Counted from the stretch's first letter, positions 1 to 9,698 are shown. The stretch is DNA of 64,000 nucleotides from Roseivirga sp. E12 (GCF_017592825.1 NZ_JAGFMD010000007.1:1-64000); one strand, 5' to 3'. Notes: generated by a model not told the origin, from the sequence alone. Translations and numbers: made by a program.

Positions 1-3000
1 TCAGCTCCTTATAGCTATTCGTGGAATCAAGGATCTACCACCAAGGATGTTTCTGGTCTGGGAAGAGGAACCTATCAAGTCACTGTAACGGATAATAACG
101 GTTGTGTCATTCAAGGAGATTTTACGATCGGAGGACCTGCAGTCCTTGCAGCAACCGCCATAGTAAATGATGTAACCTGTAATGGCATTGGTGACGGCTC
201 TATCGATTTATCAACTTCGGGAGGAGTGGGTCCTTATACTTTCTTATGGGCAGATGGGGCAACTACGGAAGATCGAAGTGGATTGAGTCCGGCTAACTAT
301 GGTGTGACGATAACTGATGCCAATGGATGCTCGACTTTTAGAAATTATACCATTACAGAGCCCGCTTCCATCACCATAGGGTATACAGCTAATGATGTTA
401 ACTGTTTTGGCGATGGCAACGGGAGCATTGCTGTATCGGTAACTGGAGGAACCTTGCCGTACACATACGCCTGGAGTTCGGGTCAAACAACTAAGGATTT
501 GACCAATATTTCGGGAGGGTCATATACGCTCACGGTCACCGATAATAATGGGTGTCAAACTTCTGAGACCATAGTTGTGGATGAGCCATTAGCAGCACTT
601 TCTTCGAGTGCTACTATTACTAATGAGACTTGTTTTGGAGACAATCAGGGTGCGGTGGTATTAAATGTAACGGGGGGAACCGCACCTTACTCCTACTCTT
701 GGAATCAAGGCTCTTCATCTAAAGACATTTTCGGCCTTTCACAAGGAACTTATCAGGTAACAATCACTGATAGTAATGGCTGTTCTATACAACAAGATTA
801 TACCGTTTCAGGCCCTTCAGCGATTAGTTTGTCTGCTAATGTCAGTACAATCAGCTGTAACGGTGCCGGAGATGGGAGTATTGATTTAACAGTTGCCGGA
901 GGTACCGGGCCGTTTACTTTTGCGTGGAGTAATGGAAGTACCACCGAAGACTTAAATACCCTCACTCCAGGCACCTATGCGGTATTGGTTACGGATGTTG
1001 GTGGCTGTACCTATTCTGCTAACTATACCATTACCGAACCTTTACAGCTTTCTACCAACTTTTTGGCACAGAATGTCACTTGCTTTGGTGCTGATGATGG
1101 CAGCATTGATGTGACGGTTAGTGGAGGTACTTTGCCTTATACCTACAGTTGGGATAATGGGGAGAGTACCGAGGATATTACTGGCTTGTCAGGAGGTAAC
1201 TATGAGTTAACAGTCACCGATGCGAGAGGGTGTCAGTTGGTCACCAACATTGCGATTGGTGCACCGACAGCAGCACTAACAGCAACAGCCACTATTACCA
1301 ATACGCTCTGTAATGGTCAGCCTAATGGTATTGTGGAACTGGCTGTCACAGGAGGGACGGCACCATTCAACTATTTATGGAGCAACGGTTCAAACCAAAG
1401 AGACTTAGTCAATGTATTTGCCGGCAACTATGCTGTCACCATTACAGATGCTTCTGGCTGTGTGTTTACCGAAACCTATGTCGTGGGTGAGCCAGATGCC
1501 CTAGATATTGTTTTTGATACCACTAGTACATCCTGTTTTGGGGACTCTGATGGTTCAATCATTGCCACTGCTTCGGGCGGATCCGGACCATATTCCTATG
1601 TCTGGTCCAACGGAAGTACGAGTAAAGACCTTGTCAACATTAGTGGCGGAACCTACAACCTGACCATAGTCGATTCAAACAATTGTAGCATTACAAGGTC
1701 GGTCGAGGTTGGAGATTCCAGAGACCTTGCCGTAGACATCCAAAAACAGGATGTCTTGTGTAAGGGAGCATCGACCGGATTTATCCAGTTAGATGTCACA
1801 GGAGGTAGTGGTTCTTATACTTATACCTGGAATACCGGTCAAACCACAGATCAACTAGTCGATTTGAATGCCGGTGTTTATGAAGTATTAGTTTCAGATG
1901 CGGGAGGGTGTTCGACCACTGCCTCTATTGTCATTTCCGAGCCTGCCGAAGCATTAACGGTTGCCCTCGCTGATTATGAGGATTTGTTGTGCTTTGGCGA
2001 TCAATCAGGAATCATTAGTGCCTTGCCACAAGGTGGGATCGGTCCTTACACGTATTTATGGAGCAATGGCGAACGGACCAGCCGAATTACTGGCTTAGGT
2101 GCAGGAACCTACTCGGTGGCCGTCACCGATGCTAATGGATGCCTCGTTCAGCAATCAGTAACCATCGCGCAGCCTTCGGCCCCAATTACAATTGCCACAA
2201 CTGGAAAACTGAACCTATCATGTTTAGATGATGCAGATGGAAGCATCAATATCAATGTCACAGGAGGAACTGGACCATACGAATACCTATGGAGTACAGG
2301 AGATAGAGGAACCTCCATTGCCAACCTAAGCGCTGGGGATTATACGATCAGAGTAAAAGATGCAAATGACTGTGTAGTTGAGCGGATCTTTACAGTAACA
2401 CAACCAGAACTGCTAAGTCTGGAAGATGCGGTGGTGAATGAAAGTCAATGCTATGATGACCGGAATGGATCCATTGAGTTGAACATTAAAGGAGGAACAG
2501 GACCCTATACCTACCAATGGAGTACGGGAGCAGTAACAAAAAATCTAATAGGAATAAGTTCAGGTAGTTACGATGTGCTTGTGACCGATGCCAATGGTTG
2601 TCAGGTTCAAGGCACTTATACATTAGCCGAGCCTGAACTTTATCGCATCAGTCCTGAGGTATCCCCAATAAGTTGTGTTGGGGCAGATGATGCATCAATC
2701 TCATTGAATATTGAGGGAGGGATAGAACCGATTGCCATCCGTTGGAGCACTGGGGCTAGCACAGAAACACTCACCAACCTGAGCCCTGGCGAATATAATG
2801 TTTTGGTAACTGATAAGAACGGATGTACGATTCAGAACTCCTTCAATATTTTTGATCCACTTCCATTAACCCTTGACGCCTATATTGAGGATGCTACTAG
2901 ATGTAATGACCCTCAAAGTGGTCGGGTTAATGTAATTGTATCGGGGGGTACAGAACCTTATCAATACAGGTGGACAAATGGTGCCACGGAAGCTTCTTTA

Positions 3001-3864
3001 GTTGACGTGCTGCCAGGTACATATGTGGTAGAGGTCACTGATCGATATGGCTGTACTGTTCAAGGCACCTACACTGTGTTGCAGCCGGAACCTTTACAAG
3101 TCGGCTTTAGTACCGAGCCATATATTGATTGCGAAAATAGAATTGCCGGAACCTTGGTGAAAGTCAATGTGAAGGGAGGAGTAGGCAATTATAGATACCG
3201 ATGGTCAAGAGGAGGTAGTTCAAGCTCTGAGTTTCTAGTTACTGATCGAGGTCGAATTTCGGTGGAGGTTTCTGACGGTCGAGGCTGTTTCCGTACCAGA
3301 GCGATTGACATTGACATTCCTGAATTAGGCACGGCCGATTTTGAGTATAACGCTGAATCGATCGACTTGACGGGTGAATTAGCTTCAAATGATCCGGTTA
3401 GCTTTTTTGACTTGTCTATCGGAGAGGTTGTAGACTGGAAATGGGAGTTTGGCGATGGCTTCGACTCCGATGAGATTGATCCGATTCATACCTATGATGC
3501 TCCAGGCACTTATGAAGTGATTCTAACAGTGACCGATAGAACAGGCTGTCAGACGGTTAAATCTACCACCCTAGAAATCACCGAAGGCTATAGGATTATG
3601 GTACCTACAGCATTCACTCCTAACAATGACGGAAACAATGACTTTTTCAGACCGAGAATGCTTGGACTCACCAAGGTGAGGCTTATCATCTATAACACCT
3701 GGGGAGAGGTAATTTTTAGCACTGATGATGTAGAAACCAAAGGCTGGGATGGTACCGTCAAAGGAAAGAGAGCCGAAAATGGCAATTATGTCTTCAAACT
3801 CATAGGCGTCAGCTTCAATGGTCTAAAAGTCGAACGCGAAGGGATCTTCGCTCTAATGAAATAG
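1..3864 (+). CDS. SprB-repeat adhesin with gliding-motility C-terminal domain (5' truncated by window)
   Basis: The reading frame is open from base 1, so the N-terminus and signal peptide lie outside the window. About 15 SprB-type repeats of roughly 75 residues run to about 3310. Each carries C-(F/N)-G-x(3)-GSI, GGT-x-PYTY-x-W and a G-x-Y-x-V-x-VTD-x-x-GC ending. A PKD-like domain follows at about 3330-3590 (WKWEFGDG ... HTYDAPGTYEV). The last part, about 3595-3861, starts with PTAFTPNNDGNNDFF and matches the gliding-motility/type B T9SS C-terminal sorting domain. Proteins of this family are exported by the type IX system and carried along the cell surface in gliding. The porin-like partner gene follows after 3 bases. 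Length of the full protein is unknown. Confidence 0.93.
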   Translation, partial: SAPYSYSWNQGSTTKDVSGLGRGTYQVTVTDNNGCVIQGDFTIGGPAVLAATAIVNDVTCNGIGDGSIDLSTSGGVGPYTFLWADGATTEDRSGLSPANYGVTITDANGCSTFRNYTITEPASITIGYTANDVNCFGDGNGSIAVSVTGGTLPYTYAWSSGQTTKDLTNISGGSYTLTVTDNNGCQTSETIVVDEPLAALSSSATITNETCFGDNQGAVVLNVTGGTAPYSYSWNQGSSSKDIFGLSQGTYQVTITDSNGCSIQQDYTVSGPSAISLSANVSTISCNGAGDGSIDLTVAGGTGPFTFAWSNGSTTEDLNTLTPGTYAVLVTDVGGCTYSANYTITEPLQLSTNFLAQNVTCFGADDGSIDVTVSGGTLPYTYSWDNGESTEDITGLSGGNYELTVTDARGCQLVTNIAIGAPTAALTATATITNTLCNGQPNGIVELAVTGGTAPFNYLWSNGSNQRDLVNVFAGNYAVTITDASGCVFTETYVVGEPDALDIVFDTTSTSCFGDSDGSIIATASGGSGPYSYVWSNGSTSKDLVNISGGTYNLTIVDSNNCSITRSVEVGDSRDLAVDIQKQDVLCKGASTGFIQLDVTGGSGSYTYTWNTGQTTDQLVDLNAGVYEVLVSDAGGCSTTASIVISEPAEALTVALADYEDLLCFGDQSGIISALPQGGIGPYTYLWSNGERTSRITGLGAGTYSVAVTDANGCLVQQSVTIAQPSAPITIATTGKLNLSCLDDADGSININVTGGTGPYEYLWSTGDRGTSIANLSAGDYTIRVKDANDCVVERIFTVTQPELLSLEDAVVNESQCYDDRNGSIELNIKGGTGPYTYQWSTGAVTKNLIGISSGSYDVLVTDANGCQVQGTYTLAEPELYRISPEVSPISCVGADDASISLNIEGGIEPIAIRWSTGASTETLTNLSPGEYNVLVTDKNGCTIQNSFNIFDPLPLTLDAYIEDATRCNDPQSGRVNVIVSGGTEPYQYRWTNGATEASLVDVLPGTYVVEVTDRYGCTVQGTYTVLQPEPLQVGFSTEPYIDCENRIAGTLVKVNVKGGVGNYRYRWSRGGSSSSEFLVTDRGRISVEVSDGRGCFRTRAIDIDIPELGTADFEYNAESIDLTGELASNDPVSFFDLSIGEVVDWKWEFGDGFDSDEIDPIHTYDAPGTYEVILTVTDRTGCQTVKSTTLEITEGYRIMVPTAFTPNNDGNNDFFRPRMLGLTKVRLIIYNTWGEVIFSTDDVETKGWDGTVKGKRAENGNYVFKLIGVSFNGLKVEREGIFALMK

Positions 3865-3867
3865 CGT

Positions 3868-4896
3868 ATGAAGAAATGTCTACCCCTCTTATTGGTAATG
3901 GTAATTCTTTGCCTTGGCAAAAAAGCAAAGGCTCAAGACCCCCAGTTTTCGCAGTTTTATGCCTCTCCTTTGTACCTAAACCCCGCACTGACTGGTTCTA
4001 CCGACCGGGCAAGAGTAGGCGTTAATTATAGAAATCAATGGCCCTCTTTGACGCATTCTTTCACCACCATCTCTGCTTATTTGGACTATTTTTCAAAGGC
4101 AGCAGAAAGCGGGATTGGTGTAATTATCACTGAGCATAAAGAAGGTTTTTTGGACTTTAAGTCTAGTGAAGTTGGCCTTCTATATTCATATAAACTGAGG
4201 ATTTCAGACGCCTTGATTATGAGGACAGGAATGCAAATGTCGTATTTCAATAAGAACCTCAATTTCGAAGAACTTGTCTTCGGAAATCAGATAGATATTG
4301 ATAACGGGCAAGTGATCGGGCCGAGTGGAGAGGCTTTTGACAGAGGAGCAAGGGTCGATTTTTTAAGTGCATCCGCAGGAACGCTTCTCTATTCTAGCGA
4401 TACCTGGATAGGTTTTTCCATTCACCATATTAATAGGCCAAATCAGTCATTTCTAGATCAGGAAAGTCGGCTTGACAGAAAGTATTCGCTGCATGCCGGA
4501 TATAAGCTTATGTTTTCCAAGGGCAGGCGATTGAGAACAGTTTCTTATCAGTTTCAAGAGCGATCGGCAACATTCGCTGTCAACTACAAGTCTCAAGGAG
4601 GTTTCAGACAACTGGATGCAGGTGTCCAACTTTACTTTCAGCCGCTTGTAATTGGAGCATGGTATCGCGGCATACCGATTCAGAATGTGAATAAGGTGGC
4701 GAAGAATGAATCAATCATAGGACTCTTTGGGCTGGAGCTAAACCAAGACCTTTCTTTTGGCTATAGCTATGACTTTACCGTTTCACAGCTCGCTGGTGTT
4801 ACGGGAGGCGCACACGAGTTCTCATTGACGCTTTCCTTCGGAAAAATCGTGAAACGCACGCGAAGAGATACGATTTTGCCTTGTTTCAAGTATTAA
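3868..4896 (+). CDS. PorP/SprF family type IX secretion membrane protein
   Basis: This 342-residue protein has a signal peptide (MKKCLPLLLVMVILCLGKKAKA) and then the family's opening block, QDPQFSQFYASPLYLNPALTG. The rest is a beta-barrel pattern of alternating hydrophobic and polar residues, with blocks such as VGVNYRNQWP that are usual in PorP/SprF. Members sit in the outer membrane and help secrete or hold a cognate SprB-like adhesin that has a type B sorting domain. The gene starts 3 bases after the adhesin stop, so the two form an operon and this protein very likely serves that adhesin. There are other PorP/SprF paralogues in such genomes, so no specific symbol is given. Confidence 0.93.
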   Translation: MKKCLPLLLVMVILCLGKKAKAQDPQFSQFYASPLYLNPALTGSTDRARVGVNYRNQWPSLTHSFTTISAYLDYFSKAAESGIGVIITEHKEGFLDFKSSEVGLLYSYKLRISDALIMRTGMQMSYFNKNLNFEELVFGNQIDIDNGQVIGPSGEAFDRGARVDFLSASAGTLLYSSDTWIGFSIHHINRPNQSFLDQESRLDRKYSLHAGYKLMFSKGRRLRTVSYQFQERSATFAVNYKSQGGFRQLDAGVQLYFQPLVIGAWYRGIPIQNVNKVAKNESIIGLFGLELNQDLSFGYSYDFTVSQLAGVTGGAHEFSLTLSFGKIVKRTRRDTILPCFKY

Positions 4897-4918
4897 TCCT
4901 TCTCTTTATATTGGCTGA

Positions 4919-5407
4919 ATGAAAATACTTTTCATTCAAACTGGGGGCACCATAGATAAAGACTACCCTAAAACCAATGTCGGTTATGCATTTGAAATAG
5001 ACGAACCCGCTGTTTCTCGTATTCTAGAAAAGAGTTTCCCAGGCTTTGAATTTGAAGTAACAAGTCTTTTTAAGAAGGACAGCATGGACATGACCAATGA
5101 CGATCGTAAGGAGCTCAAGTCTTTATTGCTGACAACCGAATACTCCAAAATTGTCGTTACCCATGGGTCCGATACCATGATTCAAACCGCTCAGCTTATC
5201 GGCAATGTAAAAGACAAAACAATCCTGTTCACAGGCTCGTATAGGCCACAACGCTTTGCCGAATCTGATGCTGACTTTAACATCGGTGTGGCAGTAGGTG
5301 CGTTGAATGTTTTAACAGAAGGCACGTTTATTGCCATGAATGGTAAGGTAATGCAGCCCGAAACTTGTTATAAGCATCCAAAAACCGGGTTGTTCGAAAC
5401 GGAATAA
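4919..5407 (+). CDS. Asparaginase-domain protein, half-length
   Basis: The 162 residues match only the N-terminal domain of type I/II L-asparaginases: FIQTGGTIDKDYP carries the first catalytic threonine block (TGGTI), and VTHGSDTM corresponds to the second block (usually HGTDT). Full-length asparaginases have about 330 residues, with a C-terminal domain that completes the active site of the neighbouring subunit. That domain is absent here and the stop codon is natural, followed one base later by a gene with its own signal peptide. Small stand-alone asparaginase-domain proteins are known in bacteria, so this may be a normal short member, but activity on asparagine is not assured. No signal peptide is seen, so it is probably cytoplasmic. 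Confidence 0.8.
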   Translation: MKILFIQTGGTIDKDYPKTNVGYAFEIDEPAVSRILEKSFPGFEFEVTSLFKKDSMDMTNDDRKELKSLLLTTEYSKIVVTHGSDTMIQTAQLIGNVKDKTILFTGSYRPQRFAESDADFNIGVAVGALNVLTEGTFIAMNGKVMQPETCYKHPKTGLFETE

Positions 5408-5408
5408 T

Positions 5409-7034
5409 ATGATTTTAAGAAATATGAAAAAGGTCTTCTCATTGGCGCTTCTGTGCCTTGCCATGTCTTTAAGCGCTCAAAATGCCACTCCCCCTAAAAA
5501 CTGGTTTAACCTCGATCCTGTAGAAAACAGAGTGAATGGTGTGAGCACTGAAAAAGCTTACGAGTATTTGAAAGGAAAGGAATCGAAGACTGTAATTGTA
5601 GCAGTAATCGATTCAGGAATTGATATCCTTCATGAAGATTTGAAAGATGTAGTCTGGATAAACGAAGGTGAGATTCCGGATAATGGCATTGATGATGACA
5701 ACAATGGTTATGTAGACGATGTCTACGGATGGAATTTCATCGGTGGCAAAGACGGCACCAATGTAGATAAGGATTCTTATGCTTTGGCAAGGGAATATAA
5801 GCGATTACAACCCATTTATGAGGGAAAGACCAAGGATGACTTTAAAAAGAAAGAGCTCGAAGGTTTCGAATACTGGGAGGAAGTCAAAACAGAGTTTGAA
5901 AAAGGAGCGAATGAGTCTGCTGGTCAAATGCAATTATTGCAAAGTATAGATACGCAGTTGAGAAGGTTTAACAAACTCTTTCAGGCTTACTTTATGATAG
6001 ATACCATCACCTATGACATAGTGCAAAAAGTAAATTCTACTGATCAGACGGTACTTCAAGGGAAGGCAATTTTAAGCAGCGTCTATGAGGCCACTGACAA
6101 AGCTCTCCCACTCGACAGTCTCATTTATTTTTTGGGTCTGGACTTAGAGCAGGTGACATCTCAGTCGGGTGCTTATGACTTGGACTTTGACCCTAGAGGA
6201 ATAGTAGGAGATGATCCGAACCAGCTAGGTGAGGTGGGCTATGGTAACAATGATGTCATCGGTATTGGTACTAAGAACTTTCATGGCACACATGTGTCAG
6301 GAATTATAGCGGCAAAAAGAGGAAACGGTATTGGTATTGACGGTGTAGCCAACAATGTTAAAATCATGGCACTTCGTGCCGTTCCAGACGGTGATGAGCG
6401 TGATAAGGATGTGGCTAATGCAATTCGCTACGCTGTTGACAATGGAGCTCAGGTAATTAATATGAGTTTTGGAAAGAGCTATTCAGCACACTTAGACTAT
6501 GTCTATGAAGCCATAGAATATGCCGAATCAAAAGGGGTCCTGTTGGTCCATGCAGCGGGCAATAGTTCTAAGAATATCGATGAAGCTAACAACTTTCCGA
6601 ACGATTACATTGGGAAGAGAAAGAACATGTCGAACTGGATAGAAGTAGGTGCTTCAGATTCGGGTTTGGATGAAAATTACGTTGGTGTATTCTCCAACTA
6701 TGGCAAGAAAAATGTGGATGTTTTTGCCCCAGGAGTGGCTATTTACTCACTCGCTCCGGATAATGACTATCAAGATGCTCAAGGAACGAGCATGGCATCT
6801 CCTGTCACAGCTGGAGTTGCAGCCATGTTGCTGTCCTACTTTCCTGATCTGAAAGCTGAGCAAGTCAAAGATATTCTGATTAGATCTTCTCGCAGTTTAG
6901 ACGGGCTTCGAGTACCAACTCCGGGCTCTGGTGAAGAGGTTAAGTTTTCTGACCTCTCTGTTTCGGGCGGGATCATCAATGCCGCTGAAGCAGTGAAACT
7001 TGCAGAGTCAATGACACTCAAGAAAAAGAGATAG
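5409..7034 (+). CDS. Secreted subtilisin-family (S8) serine protease
   Basis: The 541 residues carry the complete catalytic triad: Asp68 in VIDSGID, His292 in FHGTHVSG and Ser461 in GTSMASP. A signal peptide is present, beginning MKKVFSLALLCLAMSLSAQ at the internal ATG at 5424. That ATG is the likelier start; the upstream ATG at 5409 would add only five residues. The spacing between Asp and His is about 224 residues, far more than in classical subtilisins (about 32), because of a charged, helical-looking insert. No type IX C-terminal sorting domain is visible, so the enzyme probably acts in the periplasm or outside by another route. It starts one base after the asparaginase-domain gene, so the two are probably cotranscribed. 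Two hairpins follow the stop. Confidence 0.92.
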   Translation: MILRNMKKVFSLALLCLAMSLSAQNATPPKNWFNLDPVENRVNGVSTEKAYEYLKGKESKTVIVAVIDSGIDILHEDLKDVVWINEGEIPDNGIDDDNNGYVDDVYGWNFIGGKDGTNVDKDSYALAREYKRLQPIYEGKTKDDFKKKELEGFEYWEEVKTEFEKGANESAGQMQLLQSIDTQLRRFNKLFQAYFMIDTITYDIVQKVNSTDQTVLQGKAILSSVYEATDKALPLDSLIYFLGLDLEQVTSQSGAYDLDFDPRGIVGDDPNQLGEVGYGNNDVIGIGTKNFHGTHVSGIIAAKRGNGIGIDGVANNVKIMALRAVPDGDERDKDVANAIRYAVDNGAQVINMSFGKSYSAHLDYVYEAIEYAESKGVLLVHAAGNSSKNIDEANNFPNDYIGKRKNMSNWIEVGASDSGLDENYVGVFSNYGKKNVDVFAPGVAIYSLAPDNDYQDAQGTSMASPVTAGVAAMLLSYFPDLKAEQVKDILIRSSRSLDGLRVPTPGSGEEVKFSDLSVSGGIINAAEAVKLAESMTLKKKR

Positions 7035-7046
7035 GTTTTATATAGT

Positions 7047-7079
7047 AACCGTCAGACCGCTTCAAGCGGTCTGACGGTT
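7047..7079 (+). repeat. Perfect 16-bp inverted repeat (hairpin)
   Basis: A 33-base palindrome with AACCGTCAGACCGCTT as one arm, a single central C, and the exact reverse complement as the other arm. It lies 13 bases after the subtilase stop and is not followed by a T tract. It may protect the 3' end, act as a processing site or belong to a family of short palindromic repeats. Confidence 0.75.
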
Positions 7080-7102
7080 AATGCTAATTATATTCTAAAA
7101 TG

Positions 7103-7140
7103 AACGATCCGATCGCTCAAAGCGGTTGGATCGTTTTATT
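7103..7140 (+). terminator. Rho-independent terminator of the asparaginase-domain/subtilase operon
   Basis: The arms AACGATCCGATCGCT and AGCGGTTGGATCGTT form a 15-bp stem with a CAA loop, using two G-U pairs that exist only in the + strand RNA. TTATTT follows. The two wobbles would be A-C mismatches in the opposite RNA, so the direction is that of the subtilase gene. Confidence 0.8.
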
Positions 7141-7217
7141 TCTAAATGGTTAAGATTTCTCCTAAGGACGAAATGATCTATGCGACATAGATTTGTCTAG
7201 CAATAAGGATGAAGTCC

Positions 7218-9605
7218 CTACTCGTATCGCAGTGAATCTACGGGGTTCTTTCTGGCGGTTTTGACTACTAGACTACCTACCAATAAGAAGGTGAGTAATA
7301 AGGCAGCGAACAGGCCGACAACGATCAAGGTGATATTTATAGCCGCCTGATACTCGAAGTTCAGCATCCAGTTAGAGATTGCCAGATAAGCCAATGGTGT
7401 TGCAATGACCCCAGCCAAAGCAATCAACTTTAATGTACCTGAGTACATAAAAAATACGATTTGGCCAGACATGGCACCCAAAACTTTCCGTATACCGATC
7501 TCTTTTCTTCTTTGGCCTATGTTAAAAGAAGTCAGGCCTGTTAACCCAATTAGAGAGATTAGGATACACAGAAGGGTCATGGAACTGATAAGCTTGTTTT
7601 GTGTCTGGTCAGCTTCGTATTGAGCCTTTAGTTGGTCATTTAAGAAGCTATATTCTAAGGGATAGTTTGGTAATACCTCGTCCCATTTTGCCTTTATGAC
7701 CTCCAGTGCTTCTGACAGTTGGTCTTGATTGAACTTAACAATCAGGTTACGGCCAGGTTGTGGATTATAGACAAAAACAAGAGGTTCAATCGGGTTATGC
7801 AATGAGAAGAAATTAAAGTCTCTCATCACGCCAATCACTTGGCCTGGTACCTCTTGATGAAAGAAGCCGAGTTTCTTTCCTATTGGATCATCCCAACCAA
7901 GGTTTTCGGCAGCCTTTTCATTGATGACAAAATACTGATTGCCTCGTGTCTCTTCTCCAGAATAGGTCCGACCAGCGGCAAGTGGTATTTCAAAGGTTTC
8001 GAGATAGTCCTCGTCTCCATGAATGAATTTGAATTCCTGCTGGACCATCTCACCATCCTTATCTACTGTGAAAACGATCTGGCCTACATTGGTTCCGGCA
8101 ATGAAATTAGAAGAGGTAACTTTTTCAATACTTGAACTGGCTTCGAGGACATTTTTTAATACCTGTGTGCGAGATTGGGAAATAGAATCTGCTGTGTTGA
8201 TCAAGAGTACCTGGTCTTTAGAGAAACCCATATCCTTCTTTTGTAAAAACTCGATCTGATCACGCATCAATAGCGTGCTCAGTAGCACTCCAATAGAGAT
8301 CACAAACTGAAAGAGTACCAATCCCTGACGGATCGCCTTTCCACTTTTATTGGCCACCCAATTACCCTTTAAGGCTGTAACAGTCTGGATTTTTGAAAGG
8401 TATAGTGCAGGATAAAGCCCCGAAATGAGACCCGTGGCACTTGCAACTGCAAATGATGCGAGAATAAGCTCAATGTTTTGTAGCAGCGTAAAGTCAAATG
8501 AAACACCCAGCCACGTTTGTAAAGGCGTTTGTTCAATCATAAGCCAAACCATCAATATGGATAGGCCATAGGCCAGATAGACTTGCACTAAAGATTCGAT
8601 CAGCAAGGAGACCTTTAGCTGTTGGATGTTTGTGCCTAATACCTTTCGAATAGCTATTTCTTTTGCACGAGCACCAGCACCAGCAGTGGATAAATTGATA
8701 TAGTTGATGCAAGCCAATAGTAGAATCGCCAAGCCAACTGAAGAGAATATGATAAGGTTGGTAGGATTGCCCTTAGCGAAGTCGTCATCAATCTGTTCTG
8801 CATCATAGTGTATTTCAGAAAGCCTTTGAAGCCTTATGCGATGAGACCCTTCGATTTGGTTGCCGAAAGGCATAAAGTATTTTTCATTAAATGGGCCGAA
8901 TTTGGCCAAAAGGCCCTCTTTGGTCGCACCGGGGCTTAACCTGATATAGCCAGCACAATCTGAATTCCATAAGACCTCAGAGTTGAATACCCCATCTTGG
9001 GTGGCCCATTCTCTGCCATCAACACCACTGAGTAGTATTTCGAATTTGAAGTGTGAGTTTTTAGGAATGTCTTCAAAGACAGCGGTTACCTTAAAGTCGT
9101 TGCCTTCTACCTTGATGACTTTGTTCAGGCCCGTGTCGTTCCCAAAAAGCTTCTCCTTAAGAGTCCTGGAGATAATGGCCGAATTAGGAGCTATCAATGC
9201 ACTTTCTGGATTTCCCGAAAGGAGGTTTATACCGAATATATCAAATGCCCCCTGTTCAGAATAGTAAACATGATCTTGAATGAATATCTGTTGATTGTAC
9301 TCAATCTGCGAAGCATCTAGTGGCCTGAAGCGTGCATAGCCATCTATTTCAGGAAACTCTTCCTTAAGCATTGGATTCAGCTCTGAGGCTGTATATGCGG
9401 TGTTGAATTCTACTCCTGGTGCTTGAAAAAGATGACTTACACGATATACCCTTTCATGGTTTGGATGGTGCTGATCGTAGGTCAGCTCATTCTGGAGAAA
9501 AAGGACTAACCAGATAACCGCGGATAAACCGAGTGTAAGACCAAAAATGTTAAGAAAACTGAAGAGTCGGTTTTTCCATAAAACCCTAAGTGCAAATTTG
9601 AGCAT
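7218..9605 (-). CDS. FtsX/MacB-like ABC transporter permease
   Basis: The 795 residues have the two-half layout of large Bacteroidota FtsX-like permeases. An N-terminal membrane helix (FLNIFGLTLGLSAVIWLVLF) is followed by a periplasmic MacB-type domain. Then comes a three-helix FtsX block (SSVGLAILLLACINYINLST...), a second periplasmic domain and a second FtsX block near the end (LIGLTGLTSFNIGQRRKEIGIRKVLGA). The protein ends NPVDSLRYE, an ending it shares in form with the other permeases of this window. It has no nucleotide-binding domain, and no ATPase gene is adjacent. The substrate is unknown; the family includes exporters of peptides, lipids and macrolides. It is monocistronic, and there is no prefix domain as in the cluster at 20444-32301. 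Confidence 0.92.
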   Translation of the reverse strand: MLKFALRVLWKNRLFSFLNIFGLTLGLSAVIWLVLFLQNELTYDQHHPNHERVYRVSHLFQAPGVEFNTAYTASELNPMLKEEFPEIDGYARFRPLDASQIEYNQQIFIQDHVYYSEQGAFDIFGINLLSGNPESALIAPNSAIISRTLKEKLFGNDTGLNKVIKVEGNDFKVTAVFEDIPKNSHFKFEILLSGVDGREWATQDGVFNSEVLWNSDCAGYIRLSPGATKEGLLAKFGPFNEKYFMPFGNQIEGSHRIRLQRLSEIHYDAEQIDDDFAKGNPTNLIIFSSVGLAILLLACINYINLSTAGAGARAKEIAIRKVLGTNIQQLKVSLLIESLVQVYLAYGLSILMVWLMIEQTPLQTWLGVSFDFTLLQNIELILASFAVASATGLISGLYPALYLSKIQTVTALKGNWVANKSGKAIRQGLVLFQFVISIGVLLSTLLMRDQIEFLQKKDMGFSKDQVLLINTADSISQSRTQVLKNVLEASSSIEKVTSSNFIAGTNVGQIVFTVDKDGEMVQQEFKFIHGDEDYLETFEIPLAAGRTYSGEETRGNQYFVINEKAAENLGWDDPIGKKLGFFHQEVPGQVIGVMRDFNFFSLHNPIEPLVFVYNPQPGRNLIVKFNQDQLSEALEVIKAKWDEVLPNYPLEYSFLNDQLKAQYEADQTQNKLISSMTLLCILISLIGLTGLTSFNIGQRRKEIGIRKVLGAMSGQIVFFMYSGTLKLIALAGVIATPLAYLAISNWMLNFEYQAAINITLIVVGLFAALLLTFLLVGSLVVKTARKNPVDSLRYE

Positions 9606-9698
9606 GACCGAATACTTTTATAACTAAATCTTTCGTTAAAAATAAAGTATCCAGGTCTACCATCAAACCATTACTAAAAAATTAGGTGTTTCCTCAGT

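Noticed and set aside
1-3310. Repeat array as a CRISPR or DNA satellite
   Set aside because: The repeats have a period of about 225 bases, are divergent at DNA level, and encode protein repeats in frame.
226-3864. Start of the SprB-like gene at the ATG at 226
   Set aside because: The same frame is open from base 1 and encodes a good SprB repeat, so 226 is an internal Met.
4919-7034. Frameshift joining asparaginase-domain and subtilase genes
   Set aside because: The second gene has its own signal peptide and complete S8 domain, and the first ends with a natural stop.
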